The notes beneath the pieces were generated by a model that was not told the origin of the DNA, made no database searches, and worked only from the letters and a program-made list of their open reading frames with translations. The translations under genes and the position numbers were made by a program. From Viridibacillus sp050278625 (GTDB lineage Bacteria; Bacillota; Bacilli; Bacillales_A; Planococcaceae), in NCBI RefSeq assembly GCF_050278625.1, contig NZ_JBNNTI010000007.1, forward strand, positions 1 through 64,000: a stretch of 64,000 nt of DNA, in the 5' to 3' direction. Positions 16,241 through 25,216 of the stretch are shown here, in pieces; position 1 is the first letter of the stretch, and every line of letters begins with the position of its first letter.

Positions 16241-17179
16241 TCAAGCTAGAACTTTCATAACATTTTTAACCGCTTCTGCAGAGTTATCTAAAGCTACTTT
16301 TTCTTCTGTTGTTAAGTCTAATTCAATAATTGATTCGATACCGTTAGCGCCTAGTATTGTTGGTACACCTAGGTAGATATCATTGTAACCATATTCGCCT
16401 TCTAGATAAGCGATAGATGGTAATACACGACGTTGGTCTTTAATTATTGCTTCAGCCATTTCAACTAATGCTGCAGCTGGAGCGTAATAAGCAGAACCGT
16501 TACCAAGAAGATTTACAATTTCAGCCCCACCGTTACGAGTACGATCAACGATTTCTTCTAAACGCTCAGCAGGTATTAGTTTTTCTAGTGGAATACCTCC
16601 AGCGAATGAGTAGCGAGTTAGTGGTACCATTGTGTCACCGTGGCCACCAAGTACAACGCCAGTAATATCTTTAACTGAGATGTTTAACTCTTCAGCGATG
16701 AATGAACGGAAACGAGCTGAATCAAGAACACCTGATTGACCGATTACGCGGTTTTTAGGGAATCCAGATTCTTTATAAACTGTGTAAGTCATTGCATCAA
16801 CTGGGTTTGTTAAAACGATAATTGTTGCTTCAGGAGAGTGTTTTACAATTTCTTTTGTTACGGCTTTCATAACACCTTGGTTGATTTGAACTAAATCATC
16901 GCGGCTCATTCCTGGTTTACGCGCAACACCAGCAGTAATAATTACTACGTCTGAATTAGCAGTATCAGCATAATTAGAAGTACCCATTACACGTGCGTCA
17001 AAACCTTGTACTGGAGAAGCTTCAAACATGTCAAGAGCTTTACCTTTTGTTGGGTTTTCAGCTTGTGGAATGTCTACTAATACAACATCACCAAGTTCTT
17101 TTTGTGCGGCTAAAAAAGCAGATGTAGCGCCAGTGAAACCGCCACCGATTACAGAAATTTTACTACGTTTCAAAGTCAT
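16241..17179 (-). CDS. mdh: Malate dehydrogenase
   Basis: NAD-dependent oxidation of malate to oxaloacetate in the TCA cycle. The 312 residues have the lactate/malate dehydrogenase fold: nucleotide loop GGGFTGATSAFLA (11-23), substrate-binding RKPGMSRDDL, and catalytic His in GGHGDTMVPLTRYS (about 180). Arg in the mobile loop favours malate over lactate. It is the third gene of citZ-icd-mdh, 79 bases after icd. A stem-loop in that gap (about 17207-17244, aaagaggga / tccctcttt) has no strong T run and may stabilise or process the message. Confidence 0.97.
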   Translation of the reverse strand: MTLKRSKISVIGGGFTGATSAFLAAQKELGDVVLVDIPQAENPTKGKALDMFEASPVQGFDARVMGTSNYADTANSDVVIITAGVARKPGMSRDDLVQINQGVMKAVTKEIVKHSPEATIIVLTNPVDAMTYTVYKESGFPKNRVIGQSGVLDSARFRSFIAEELNISVKDITGVVLGGHGDTMVPLTRYSFAGGIPLEKLIPAERLEEIVDRTRNGGAEIVNLLGNGSAYYAPAAALVEMAEAIIKDQRRVLPSIAYLEGEYGYNDIYLGVPTILGANGIESIIELDLTTEEKVALDNSAEAVKNVMKVLA

Positions 17180-17258
17180 TTGAATACGCCCCTTTTATTA
17201 TATATGTAAAGAGGGAAAAGGGATAAGCACCCGATTCCCTCTTTCATCTAGTCTAATA

Positions 17259-18524
17259 TTACAGGTTTTTAATTAATTCATCGGCAAATGCAGAACATTT
17301 AACTTCTGTAGCGCCGTCCATTAGACGTGCAAAGTCGTAAGTTACAACTTTAGAAGCAATTGTTTTTTCTACTGATGCAGTTACTAAATCTGCAGCTTCT
17401 TTCCAACCTAGGTGTTCAAGCATAAGAACGCCAGAAAGTAATACTGAAGATGGGTTTACTTTATCAAGACCTGCATATTTTGGTGCTGTACCGTGAGTAG
17501 CTTCGAAGATCGCATGTCCACTTACATAGTTAATGTTAGCTCCTGGAGCGATACCGATACCACCAACTTGAGCAGCTAATGCGTCAGAGATGTAGTCACC
17601 GTTTAAGTTCATTGTTGCAACAACATCAAACTCTTTTGGACGAGTTAAGATTTGTTGTAAGAAGATATCAGCAATAGAATCTTTAACTAAGATTTTACCA
17701 GCAGCAAGTGCTTCTGCTTGTGCTTTATCAGCAGCTTCAGCGCCTTCAGCTTCTTTGATTGCATCATATTGGTTCCAAGTGAACGTCTGATCAGCAAATT
17801 CTGTTTCAGCTAGTTCGTAACCCCAAGTTTTGAATCCACCTTCAGTGAACTTCATGATGTTACCTTTGTGTACTAAAGTTAAAGATTCGCGTTTTTCTTT
17901 AATAGCATAGTTAATAGCAGCACGAACTAAACGTTGTGTACCTTCTTTAGATACTGGTTTAATACCGATACCTGAAGTTTCTGGGAAGCGGATTTTGTTA
18001 ACGCCCATTTCAGTTTGAAGGAAGTTGATTAGCTTTTTAACTTCATCTGAACCTTCAGCATATTCGATACCAGCATAGATATCTTCTGTGTTTTCACGGA
18101 AAATAACCATATCAGTGTCTTCAGGACGTTTAACTGGAGAAGGAACACCTTCGAAGTAACGTACAGGACGTAAACAAACATAAAGGTCAAGTTGTTGACG
18201 TAATGCTACGTTTAGAGAACGGATACCGCCACCGATTGGTGTAGTAAGAGGTCCTTTAATTGCGATTAAGTATTCATTGATAGCATCAAGAGTTGCTTGT
18301 GGTAACCATTCGCCAGTTTGGTCGAATGCTTTTTGACCAGCAAGTACTTCTTTCCACTCGATAGATTTTTCGCCATTGTAAGCTTGTTTTACTGCTGCAT
18401 CGATTACACGTGATGCCGCTGCCCAAATATCTGGACCGATTCCGTCACCTTCGATGAATGGAATGATTGGATTGTTTGGTACGTTAAGTACGCCATTTTC
18501 AACTACGATTTTACCGTTAGACAT
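17259..18524 (-). CDS. icd: Isocitrate dehydrogenase (NADP)
   Basis: Oxidative decarboxylation of isocitrate to 2-oxoglutarate. The 421-residue enzyme has the substrate-binding Ser loop GGGIRSLNVALRQ (about 105-117), the motif NTEDIYAGIEYAEG (about 152-166), and the metal-binding NLNGDYISDALAAQVGG (about 307-324). C-terminal HGTAPKYAGLDKVNP marks the NADP-type Icd. Length matches B. subtilis. The ATG follows aggaggcaatta. The gene lies between citZ and mdh, 81 bases after citZ. The gap holds a weak GC hairpin but no T run, so co-transcription is likely. Confidence 0.97.
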   Translation of the reverse strand: MSNGKIVVENGVLNVPNNPIIPFIEGDGIGPDIWAAASRVIDAAVKQAYNGEKSIEWKEVLAGQKAFDQTGEWLPQATLDAINEYLIAIKGPLTTPIGGGIRSLNVALRQQLDLYVCLRPVRYFEGVPSPVKRPEDTDMVIFRENTEDIYAGIEYAEGSDEVKKLINFLQTEMGVNKIRFPETSGIGIKPVSKEGTQRLVRAAINYAIKEKRESLTLVHKGNIMKFTEGGFKTWGYELAETEFADQTFTWNQYDAIKEAEGAEAADKAQAEALAAGKILVKDSIADIFLQQILTRPKEFDVVATMNLNGDYISDALAAQVGGIGIAPGANINYVSGHAIFEATHGTAPKYAGLDKVNPSSVLLSGVLMLEHLGWKEAADLVTASVEKTIASKVVTYDFARLMDGATEVKCSAFADELIKNL

Positions 18525-18605
18525 AAACTAATTGCCTCCTAATATTCATAATCAAAGGGCTGGTACCAAAACCTAGCACCGCCCTCGACTTTTTTATTAT
18601 ACCAA

Positions 18606-19721
18606 TTATCTTTCGTTTACAGGTACATATTTTTGCATTCCTGGTCCAACATACTCAGCACGTGGACGGATTAAACGGTTGTTAGCATATTGTTCAAAAA
18701 TGTGAGCTACCCATCCAGATACGCGTGAAACCGCGAAGATTGGTGTGAATAAATCGTGATCGATACCTAAAGAATGGTATACAGATGCTGAATAGAAATC
18801 TACGTTTGGTGGTAGATTTTTTTGTCCAGTCACCATTTCATGGATTTTCACTGACATTTCATAATACTCAGGTTGTCCAGTTAATTTAGTTAACTTTTCA
18901 GACATAACTTTTAAGTGTGGAGCACGTGGATCACCTTTGCGGTATACGCGGTGTCCGAAGCCCATGATTTTAACTTTGTTAGCTAATTTATCGTTGATAT
19001 AATCTTCAACGTTTTCAACTGAACCAATTTCAGAAAGCATTTTCATAACCTGTTCGTTAGCGCCACCGTGTAATGGACCTTTAAGTGCGCCAATTGCAGC
19101 AGTAACACCTGAATATACATCAGATAATGTAGCTACACATACACGAGCAGTAAATGTAGATGCATTTAATTCGTGGTCAGCATGTAATACTAATGCTTTG
19201 TTAAATGCTTCAACAGCGATTGCTTCTGGTTCTTTACCAGATAACATATAAAGGAAGTTTGCAGCATAGCTTAATTCTTTCTTAGGTGCTACTGGCTCTA
19301 AACCTGCACGAATACGTGAGAACGCAGTTACAACAGTAGAAATTCTAGCTTGTAATTTGATTGCTTTACGATAGTTTGCTTCGTCAGACATATCCTCAGC
19401 ATCTTCATCATATAAAGCTAGTAAAGAAACTGCTGTGCGTAATGCAGCCATTGGGTGTACAGATTTGATGTCATAAGTTTTGAAGTGATCTAATACCGCT
19501 TGTGGCACTTCCATATTGTCAGCTAATTGTTGTTTCAATTCAGCTAATTCGTCTGCTTTAGGAAGACGTGTGTGCCATAGTAGATAAACTACCTCTTCAA
19601 AAGATGCATTGTCTGCTAAGTCATCAATGTTGTAGCCAACATATGTAAGAGTATCATCAATAATAGAACTGATTTTAGTCTCTGCTGCTACGACACCTTC
19701 TAATCCGCGTGTTGCTGTCAT
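18606..19721 (-). CDS. citZ: Citrate synthase
   Basis: Condenses oxaloacetate with acetyl-CoA at the entry of the TCA cycle. The 371-residue dimer-type (Gram-positive) enzyme carries HADHELNAST (about 187), the catalytic His in GPLHGGANE (about 222), GHRVYRKGDPRA (about 261) and the catalytic Asp in NVDFYSASVYHSLGI (about 311). Ribosome binding site aagaaggagcgat precedes the ATG. It heads citZ-icd-mdh. A sigma-A promoter with a cre-like site at the start point indicates carbon catabolite repression, as known for citZ in B. subtilis. Confidence 0.97.
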   Translation of the reverse strand: MTATRGLEGVVAAETKISSIIDDTLTYVGYNIDDLADNASFEEVVYLLWHTRLPKADELAELKQQLADNMEVPQAVLDHFKTYDIKSVHPMAALRTAVSLLALYDEDAEDMSDEANYRKAIKLQARISTVVTAFSRIRAGLEPVAPKKELSYAANFLYMLSGKEPEAIAVEAFNKALVLHADHELNASTFTARVCVATLSDVYSGVTAAIGALKGPLHGGANEQVMKMLSEIGSVENVEDYINDKLANKVKIMGFGHRVYRKGDPRAPHLKVMSEKLTKLTGQPEYYEMSVKIHEMVTGQKNLPPNVDFYSASVYHSLGIDHDLFTPIFAVSRVSGWVAHIFEQYANNRLIRPRAEYVGPGMQKYVPVNER

Positions 19722-19815
19722 AATATATCGCTCCTTCTTCTTAAAATGTATTAGATTACATTACATTACAAAAAATTACATAAATGCAACCTACTTTTTC
19801 GATATGAACCTATAA

Positions 19816-19863
19816 GTAAATCGCTTACATTGATATTATAATAAATTTTGACGGCTTTGTGAA
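19816..19863 (-). promoter_or_regulatory. citZ promoter with cre-like operator
   Basis: Reverse-strand TTCACA (19858-19863), 17-bp spacer, TATAAT (19835-19840). Five bases further downstream TGTAAGCGATTTAC (19816-19829) matches 12 of 14 positions of the CcpA cre consensus TGNAARCGNWWWCA, failing only at the last two. Its position over the start point fits repression. Confidence 0.6.
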
Positions 19864-19977
19864 TGAAAAGCCGTTATTTCATTAGAAAAACAGAATTTAA
19901 ACAGAAATATCGTATTTTGTAGAAAAAAATCAACATTAACAAGGATGAAAAAATCACATTTATTAAAGGATGATGTT

Positions 19978-20952
19978 TTGTTACAAGAGAAAATCAAGAA
20001 ATCCACCATGTATCGAATCCAACTATTCGTACTAATTGCACTACTATTAGGATTATGTTGGTTAGTTTTACCTGTATCTCTTGCGATTTTAACAGCTTAC
20101 TTCGCACATCCATTACAAAAGTATTTATTTTCGAAATTAAAATTACCTCGATGGTTTGCCGCATTAACTACCGAGGCTATTATTTTATCCATTTTCATCG
20201 CAGCTATACTATTTTTAACTTCTGTTTTAATCGAAACATTACCAGAGATTAAACGCATAATTACCCAAGTTGAGTTTTTCTCTGATATGCAATCAATGTT
20301 ACTACTTAATTTACAGGAAAAATTTATTTCCCTAGTAGACATGGCTATGGAATCGCTTGTAAATATCGTGCAGTCTACTTTCCATAATCTAATTAATTTT
20401 ACTTTTTATTTAGTAGCTTTATATTTTGCTTTATATGAAACAAGCAGGAATAGACTATGGTTCTTTATCTATTTTCCTGCTCGTTTTAGAAAACCTATTC
20501 AACGTGTCTATGAAGAGGCTGCTCAATTATTTGGTTACTTTCTGTCAGTAGAATTACGTTTATTACTCATGACATTTGCGCTTTTATCTGTCGGCTTAAT
20601 GGTCCTTGAATTTTCATTTCCTGTTGGAAAAGCATTGCTCATCTCTGTTGCAGATAGTCTTCCTTTTTTAGGTATCGGTATTTTCCTTATCCCTATGTGT
20701 ATATACTTCTTTGTAACAGGTAATGAGATGCTTTGTATTTATTTACTGGTCCTCTATGCCGTGATTCAGCTTTCAAGACAGTTCGCTGAATCGTATATGT
20801 GGGCGTCAACTTTACATATCCGTTCCGTTCATGCTTTTATGATAAGTGCCATTAGCTTATTACTCTTTGGCATTGCAGGCATTTTAATTAGCCCATTCTT
20901 ATTACTACTTGCTGTAAAACTGAAAAAACACCCTATTTTTGTATCAAAATAA
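19978..20952 (+). CDS. ytvI: YtvI-type AI-2E family membrane protein
   Basis: This is a multispanning membrane protein of the AI-2E/YdiK/PerM family with about seven hydrophobic segments; two lie near the N-terminus (about 15-60 of the longer frame) and the rest cluster from about 140 on. Substrate and function are unknown. An in-frame ATG at 19945 has no usable ribosome binding site (aagg abuts it), while AAAGG stands eight bases before a TTG at 19978, so I prefer the TTG start (324 residues). It diverges from citZ, the same place as in B. subtilis. Its 3' end overlaps the 3' end of fxsA on the opposite strand by 20 bases. Confidence 0.8.
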   Translation: MLQEKIKKSTMYRIQLFVLIALLLGLCWLVLPVSLAILTAYFAHPLQKYLFSKLKLPRWFAALTTEAIILSIFIAAILFLTSVLIETLPEIKRIITQVEFFSDMQSMLLLNLQEKFISLVDMAMESLVNIVQSTFHNLINFTFYLVALYFALYETSRNRLWFFIYFPARFRKPIQRVYEEAAQLFGYFLSVELRLLLMTFALLSVGLMVLEFSFPVGKALLISVADSLPFLGIGIFLIPMCIYFFVTGNEMLCIYLLVLYAVIQLSRQFAESYMWASTLHIRSVHAFMISAISLLLFGIAGILISPFLLLLAVKLKKHPIFVSK

Positions 20953-21331
20953 CTTGGCCGTTTTTCATCTTTTTACGTAACCAGTAATATAACATTGGTT
21001 TAAAGAGGTTTCTCGTTGGACTGAATACTAAAAGAATACCAATAATATCAGATACAAAACCTGGCAAGACTAAAAACACTCCACCGATAAATATAAGCAA
21101 TCCATTTATCATGGCATGACCCGGTGGTTGTCCATTTTGTATAGCTTGTTGGATATCTCGAAAAGCTTTAACTCCTTGCGTTTTGGCTAAATAGATTCCT
21201 AAAATACCTGTTACGACAATTAAAATTAGTGTATACATGGCACCAATTAGTTTGCCAGATAATAAAACAACGGCAATTTCTATAATCGGAATTAATATAA
21301 GAAACAGTAGGATTTTTTTCAATTTATTCAC
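20933..21331 (-). CDS. fxsA: FxsA family membrane protein
   Basis: 132-residue inner membrane protein of the FxsA/YtzA family. In E. coli, overproduced FxsA eases F-plasmid exclusion of phage T7; the normal role is unknown. Three or four hydrophobic segments are visible (about 5-22, 27-46 and 74-100), with GILGIYLAKTQGVKAFRDIQ and LIFIGGVFLVLPGFVSDIIG typical of the family. It lies downstream of pyk behind a bidirectional terminator and converges with ytvI, with overlapping 3' ends. Confidence 0.9.
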   Translation of the reverse strand: MNKLKKILLFLILIPIIEIAVVLLSGKLIGAMYTLILIVVTGILGIYLAKTQGVKAFRDIQQAIQNGQPPGHAMINGLLIFIGGVFLVLPGFVSDIIGILLVFSPTRNLFKPMLYYWLRKKMKNGQVILIQK

Positions 21332-21340
21332 CTCTTTTAA

Positions 21341-21377
21341 AAAACAACCTCAGCTCAAATACGCTGAGGTTGTTTTT
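21341..21377 (-). terminator. Terminator of pfkA-pyk
   Basis: Perfect 14-bp stem (aaaacaacctcagc / gctgaggttgtttt) with an 8-base loop, right after the pyk stop and before fxsA. A/T runs on both sides make it potentially bidirectional. Confidence 0.88.
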
Positions 21378-21380
21378 ATA

Positions 21381-23153
21381 TTACAAAATACTTGAACGTC
21401 CGTAGTAAATGACACCAGATACTGCGTCAATTGATAACTCTTGTCCATCACTAATCATCGTTGTAGCGTCTTTTACGCCCACAATAACAGGTATACCTAG
21501 ACTCAAGCCAACAACTGCTGCATGACTCGTAAGTCCACCTTCTTCAGTGATTAACCCCGCACATTTAGAGATAGCAGGCATCATATCACGATCCGAACCA
21601 ATCGTTACAATGATTTTCCCTTCAGTATCTTGAGCTAGTGCTTGCTCTGCATTTCTTACGACTAAAGCTTTACCAATAGCAGCAGATTTACCAATCCCTT
21701 GACCTTTAGTTAGCATATCGCCGATTACATGAACTTTCATCAAGTTTGTTGTACCCGCTTCACCTACTGGCACACCACCTGTAATTACAACTAGATCTCC
21801 GTGGTGAACGTAGCCTTTGTTCAAACTTTCTTGGACAGTTAACTCTAGAATTTCATCCGTTGAACTTACTTTTGGTCCAACGATAGGGAATACACCCCAT
21901 ACAAGCGCTAATTTACGACATGTTTGTTCAGACGATGTAACTGAAATAATCGGTACACCTGGACGATACTTGGCAATCATTTTTGCTGTATGACCACTCT
22001 CAGTAGGTGCTAAAATAGCTGAAACTTGTAAGTTAAGAGAAGTATAAGCAACTGCTTGGCTAATTGCCTCTGTCATGCTAGCACCTTTCTCACGGCTACG
22101 TTTACTAACGATTGCACGGTGATCCAATGAATCCTCTATACGATTCGCAATTTTATACATTGTTTTTACAGATTCCACCGGGTAAAGTCCAGCTGCTGTT
22201 TCACCTGAAAGCATGATTGCATCTGTACCATCAAGGATAGCATTCGCTACGTCACTTGCCTCTGCTCGAGTAGGACGCGGATTACGTTGCATTGAATCCA
22301 GCATTTGTGTAGCTGTAATAACCGGTTTTCCTACTGTGTTACATTTTTGGATAAGGCTTTTTTGAACAATCGGTACTTCTTCTGCTGGAATTTCAACACC
22401 AAGATCGCCACGAGCAACCATTAAACCGTCGGAAACTTGGATGATTTCATCGATATTATCGACGCCTTCTTGGTTTTCTATTTTAGGAATAATCTGGATG
22501 TATCCACCGTTATTATTTTCTAAAAGCTCACGGATTTCTAATACATCTGATGCACGACGTACAAATGAAGCAGCTATAAAATCTACACCTTGTTCGATAC
22601 CAAATAGAATATCTTGTGCATCCTTTTCCGTAATACCAGGTAATTGCACTGAAACACCCGGTACATTCACGCCTTTTTTGTTTTTAAGTAGACCAGCATT
22701 TTCAATTACAGTATGAATTAATCCGGCCTCAATACTTTTACCAGTTACACGTAATTCAATTAAGCCATCATCTAGTAAAATAATTGAACCTTCTTCAACA
22801 TCGTCGATTAATTTTTCGTAAGTAATAGAAAAAATTTCTTTGTTTCCAAGTACTTCAGTCATTGAAATATCAATTGTTTGACCTGTTACTAATTCAACAG
22901 CGTCATTTTCCATTGAATGAGTGCGAATTTCAGGACCTTTTGTATCGAGTAAAATAGCTACAACTTGTCCAGTTTTTTTCGCTGCTTCACGAATGCTTTT
23001 GATTCTTGCTGCGTGTTCTTCATGACTACCATGCGAAAAATTTAAACGAGCTACGTTCATTCCAGCTTCAATTAATTGAACTAAAATTTCTTGCGATTCA
23101 CTAGCGGGACCAATAGTACATACAATTTTTGTTTTTCTCATCTGCTCGACCAC
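21381..23153 (-). CDS. pyk: Pyruvate kinase
   Basis: Last glycolytic step: phosphoenolpyruvate plus ADP to pyruvate plus ATP. The 590 residues exceed the roughly 475 of the core enzyme because of the extra C-terminal PEP-utiliser-like domain typical of Bacillales (GLITEEGGLTSHAAVVGLSL, about 530-550). Core motifs: RKTKIVCTIGPAS, ARLNFSHG, MVARGDLGVEIP and PVITATQMLDSM. The start is an ATG preceded by a weak site (ggagtggtcgagc); the alternative is the ATG four codons in. It lies 10 bases after pfkA in the conserved glycolytic pair and has its own strong terminator. Confidence 0.97.
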   Translation of the reverse strand: MVEQMRKTKIVCTIGPASESQEILVQLIEAGMNVARLNFSHGSHEEHAARIKSIREAAKKTGQVVAILLDTKGPEIRTHSMENDAVELVTGQTIDISMTEVLGNKEIFSITYEKLIDDVEEGSIILLDDGLIELRVTGKSIEAGLIHTVIENAGLLKNKKGVNVPGVSVQLPGITEKDAQDILFGIEQGVDFIAASFVRRASDVLEIRELLENNNGGYIQIIPKIENQEGVDNIDEIIQVSDGLMVARGDLGVEIPAEEVPIVQKSLIQKCNTVGKPVITATQMLDSMQRNPRPTRAEASDVANAILDGTDAIMLSGETAAGLYPVESVKTMYKIANRIEDSLDHRAIVSKRSREKGASMTEAISQAVAYTSLNLQVSAILAPTESGHTAKMIAKYRPGVPIISVTSSEQTCRKLALVWGVFPIVGPKVSSTDEILELTVQESLNKGYVHHGDLVVITGGVPVGEAGTTNLMKVHVIGDMLTKGQGIGKSAAIGKALVVRNAEQALAQDTEGKIIVTIGSDRDMMPAISKCAGLITEEGGLTSHAAVVGLSLGIPVIVGVKDATTMISDGQELSIDAVSGVIYYGRSSIL

Positions 23154-23163
23154 TCCAATTTAT

Positions 23164-24120
23164 TTAAATCGATAATTCTTTTGATAAAGTATACATCGAC
23201 AAATCTGTATTACGTTCTTTCTTAAATGCCTCTGCTAAGTCATAGTCTACCACCACATGATTCCTCATGCCAACTGCAAGGCCACCACGGTTCTCTATTA
23301 ATAATTCTACCGCTCTTGCAGCAAAAGTACTTGCCAGTACACGGTCGCGTGCTGTCGGCGAGCCACCACGTTGGATATGACCTAAAACCGAGACTCTTGT
23401 TTCAATATTTTTTTCTAATAGCTTTTTTGCCAAATCACTAGCTGACATAACACCTTCGGCAACTATTATAATACTATGCTTTTTCCCACGCTCATAACCT
23501 TGTTCTAAACGTGTGACAAGTTCATCTAAATCATGTGGTACTTCAGGAATCAATATAGTTTCAGCTCCACCCGCAAGACCAGCCCATAAAGCTAAATCCC
23601 CCGCATCACGTCCCATTACCTCAATGATAAATGTGCGTTCATGAGATGTTGCTGTATCACGAATTTTATCAATACTTTCAATTACCGTATTCAAAGCTGT
23701 ATCAAAACCTATTGTATAATCTGTTCCTGGAATATCATTATCAATGGTTCCCGGCACACCTACGCAAGGGAAACCATGCTTCGTTAACTCTAAGGCCCCT
23801 CGATATGAACCATCTCCACCAATTACAACTAACCCTTCGATACCATGCTTTTTCAACTGTTCAATTGCTTTGAGTTGTCCTTCTTCTGTTTTGAATTCAA
23901 GACAACGCGCAGAGTGTAATTTCGTACCCCCTCGTTGAATAATATCCCCTACAGAACCTCGATCTAAACTTTCAATTTGACCTTCTATCAAGCCTTGATA
24001 ACCATAGTAAATACCTGCAACTTCTAAATCATGATATAAAGCTTTCCTGACAACTGCACGAACAGCTGCATTCATGCCTGGTGCATCTCCGCCACTTGTT
24101 AAAACACCAATCTTTTTCAT
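23164..24120 (-). CDS. pfkA: ATP-dependent 6-phosphofructokinase
   Basis: Committed glycolytic step, fructose-6-phosphate to the 1,6-bisphosphate. Starting at the ATG at 24120 (ggagg ten bases upstream) it is 318 residues; the nine extra residues of the longer frame are not family-like. MKKIGVLTSGGDAPGMNAAVR and GGDGSYRGA (about 102) are nucleotide loops, TIDNDIPGTDYTIGFDTA (about 125) holds the catalytic Asp, and EVMGRDAGDLAL binds the effector/substrate. It is the first gene of pfkA-pyk, located after accDA with a hairpin between. Confidence 0.97.
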   Translation of the reverse strand: MKKIGVLTSGGDAPGMNAAVRAVVRKALYHDLEVAGIYYGYQGLIEGQIESLDRGSVGDIIQRGGTKLHSARCLEFKTEEGQLKAIEQLKKHGIEGLVVIGGDGSYRGALELTKHGFPCVGVPGTIDNDIPGTDYTIGFDTALNTVIESIDKIRDTATSHERTFIIEVMGRDAGDLALWAGLAGGAETILIPEVPHDLDELVTRLEQGYERGKKHSIIIVAEGVMSASDLAKKLLEKNIETRVSVLGHIQRGGSPTARDRVLASTFAARAVELLIENRGGLAVGMRNHVVVDYDLAEAFKKERNTDLSMYTLSKELSI

Positions 24121-24197
24121 ATGATTCATTCCTCCTACAAGCGTCACTATTAAAACATTAACACGAAACTGTATTCTGTGTCAGTATTGCGTCGAAA

Positions 24198-24246
24198 GAA
24201 ATAGGCTGTTTCATGTATCAAATTTATCGATACAGAATCAGCCTAC
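24198..24246 (-). terminator. Terminator-like hairpin after accA
   Basis: Stem taggctg..tgtatc / gataca..cagccta with mismatches, 15 bases after the accA stop. The following T-rich tract is interrupted, so termination may be partial and some accDA transcript may reach pfkA. Confidence 0.6.
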
Positions 24247-24260
24247 CCTCAAAATTGTAA

Positions 24261-25214
24261 TTATTCGGCAAAAACACCAATTTCTCTAAATTTATCATAA
24301 CGATTTTGAATAAGTTCGTCACCTGATAAAGTTTGTAGTTGTCCTAATGAATTGCTTAAAACAGATTTCATATTAAGTGCTTGTTGCACTACATCATTAT
24401 GCGCGCCACCTAATACTTCTGGAATAATCTCATCTATAATTCCTATCTCTTTTAAGTTAGGTGCAGTAATACGCATAGCTTCAGCTGCTTTTTGCGCTAA
24501 AGTCGCATCTTTCCATAATATTGATGCTGCACCTTCTGGTGAGATGACAGAAAGAGTTGCATTCTCTAACATATGGATTTGGTTTGCAACACCTAAAGCA
24601 AGAGCACCCCCACTACCACCTTCACCTATAACAATACTAATAACAGGAACTTTCAAACCTGCCATTTCGAATAGGTTGCGAGCTATAGCTTCACTTTGTC
24701 CACGTTGTTCAGCCGCTTTACCAGGATACGCACCTTTTGTATCAATCATACATATAATTGGTCTTGAAAATTTCTCGGCTTGCTTCATTAAGCGTATAGC
24801 CTTTCTATAACCCTCAGGATGAGGCATACCGAAGTTACGACGAATATTTTCTTTTGTATCCTTACCTCTTTGATGACCAATAATTGTAATTGGTTGTCCT
24901 TCAAAAGAGGCAATACCACCTACAATCGCCTCATCATCACCGAAGTTGCGATCTCCATGAAACTCGATAAAATCTTCGAAAATAGCATTTATATAATCTT
25001 TTGTCGTTGGACGCTCAGGATGTCTAGCAATCTGTACACGATCCCAAGGTTGAATGTTGTCATAAATTTCTTTTGCTAATTTACTAAAACGGTCCTCAAG
25101 TTGCTTAATTTCTTTAGACATATCTACATCTGCATTGGAAGTGAATTCTTTTAGTTCATTAATTTTTTCACGAAGCTGCATAAGGGGTGCTTCGAACGGT
25201 AAGTATTTCACCAT
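24261..25214 (-). CDS. accA: Acetyl-CoA carboxylase carboxyltransferase subunit alpha
   Basis: With AccD it transfers CO2 from biotin to acetyl-CoA, making malonyl-CoA for fatty acid synthesis. The 317 residues start MVKYLPFEAPLMQLREKI and show the crotonase-like alpha-subunit motifs HPERPTTKDYINAIFEDF, FHGDRNFGDDEAIVGG, GGSGGALALGVAN and the oxyanion region SPEGAASILW. Length is normal. It follows accD by 2 bases, a tight coupling that suits a heteromeric enzyme, and is the last gene of the GntR-accD-accA unit. Confidence 0.97.
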   Translation of the reverse strand: MVKYLPFEAPLMQLREKINELKEFTSNADVDMSKEIKQLEDRFSKLAKEIYDNIQPWDRVQIARHPERPTTKDYINAIFEDFIEFHGDRNFGDDEAIVGGIASFEGQPITIIGHQRGKDTKENIRRNFGMPHPEGYRKAIRLMKQAEKFSRPIICMIDTKGAYPGKAAEQRGQSEAIARNLFEMAGLKVPVISIVIGEGGSGGALALGVANQIHMLENATLSVISPEGAASILWKDATLAQKAAEAMRITAPNLKEIGIIDEIIPEVLGGAHNDVVQQALNMKSVLSNSLGQLQTLSGDELIQNRYDKFREIGVFAE

Positions 25215-25216
25215 TA

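Noticed and set aside
24352..24810. 152-residue forward frame inside accA
   Set aside because: Antisense to accA, which is complete and conserved on the other strand.
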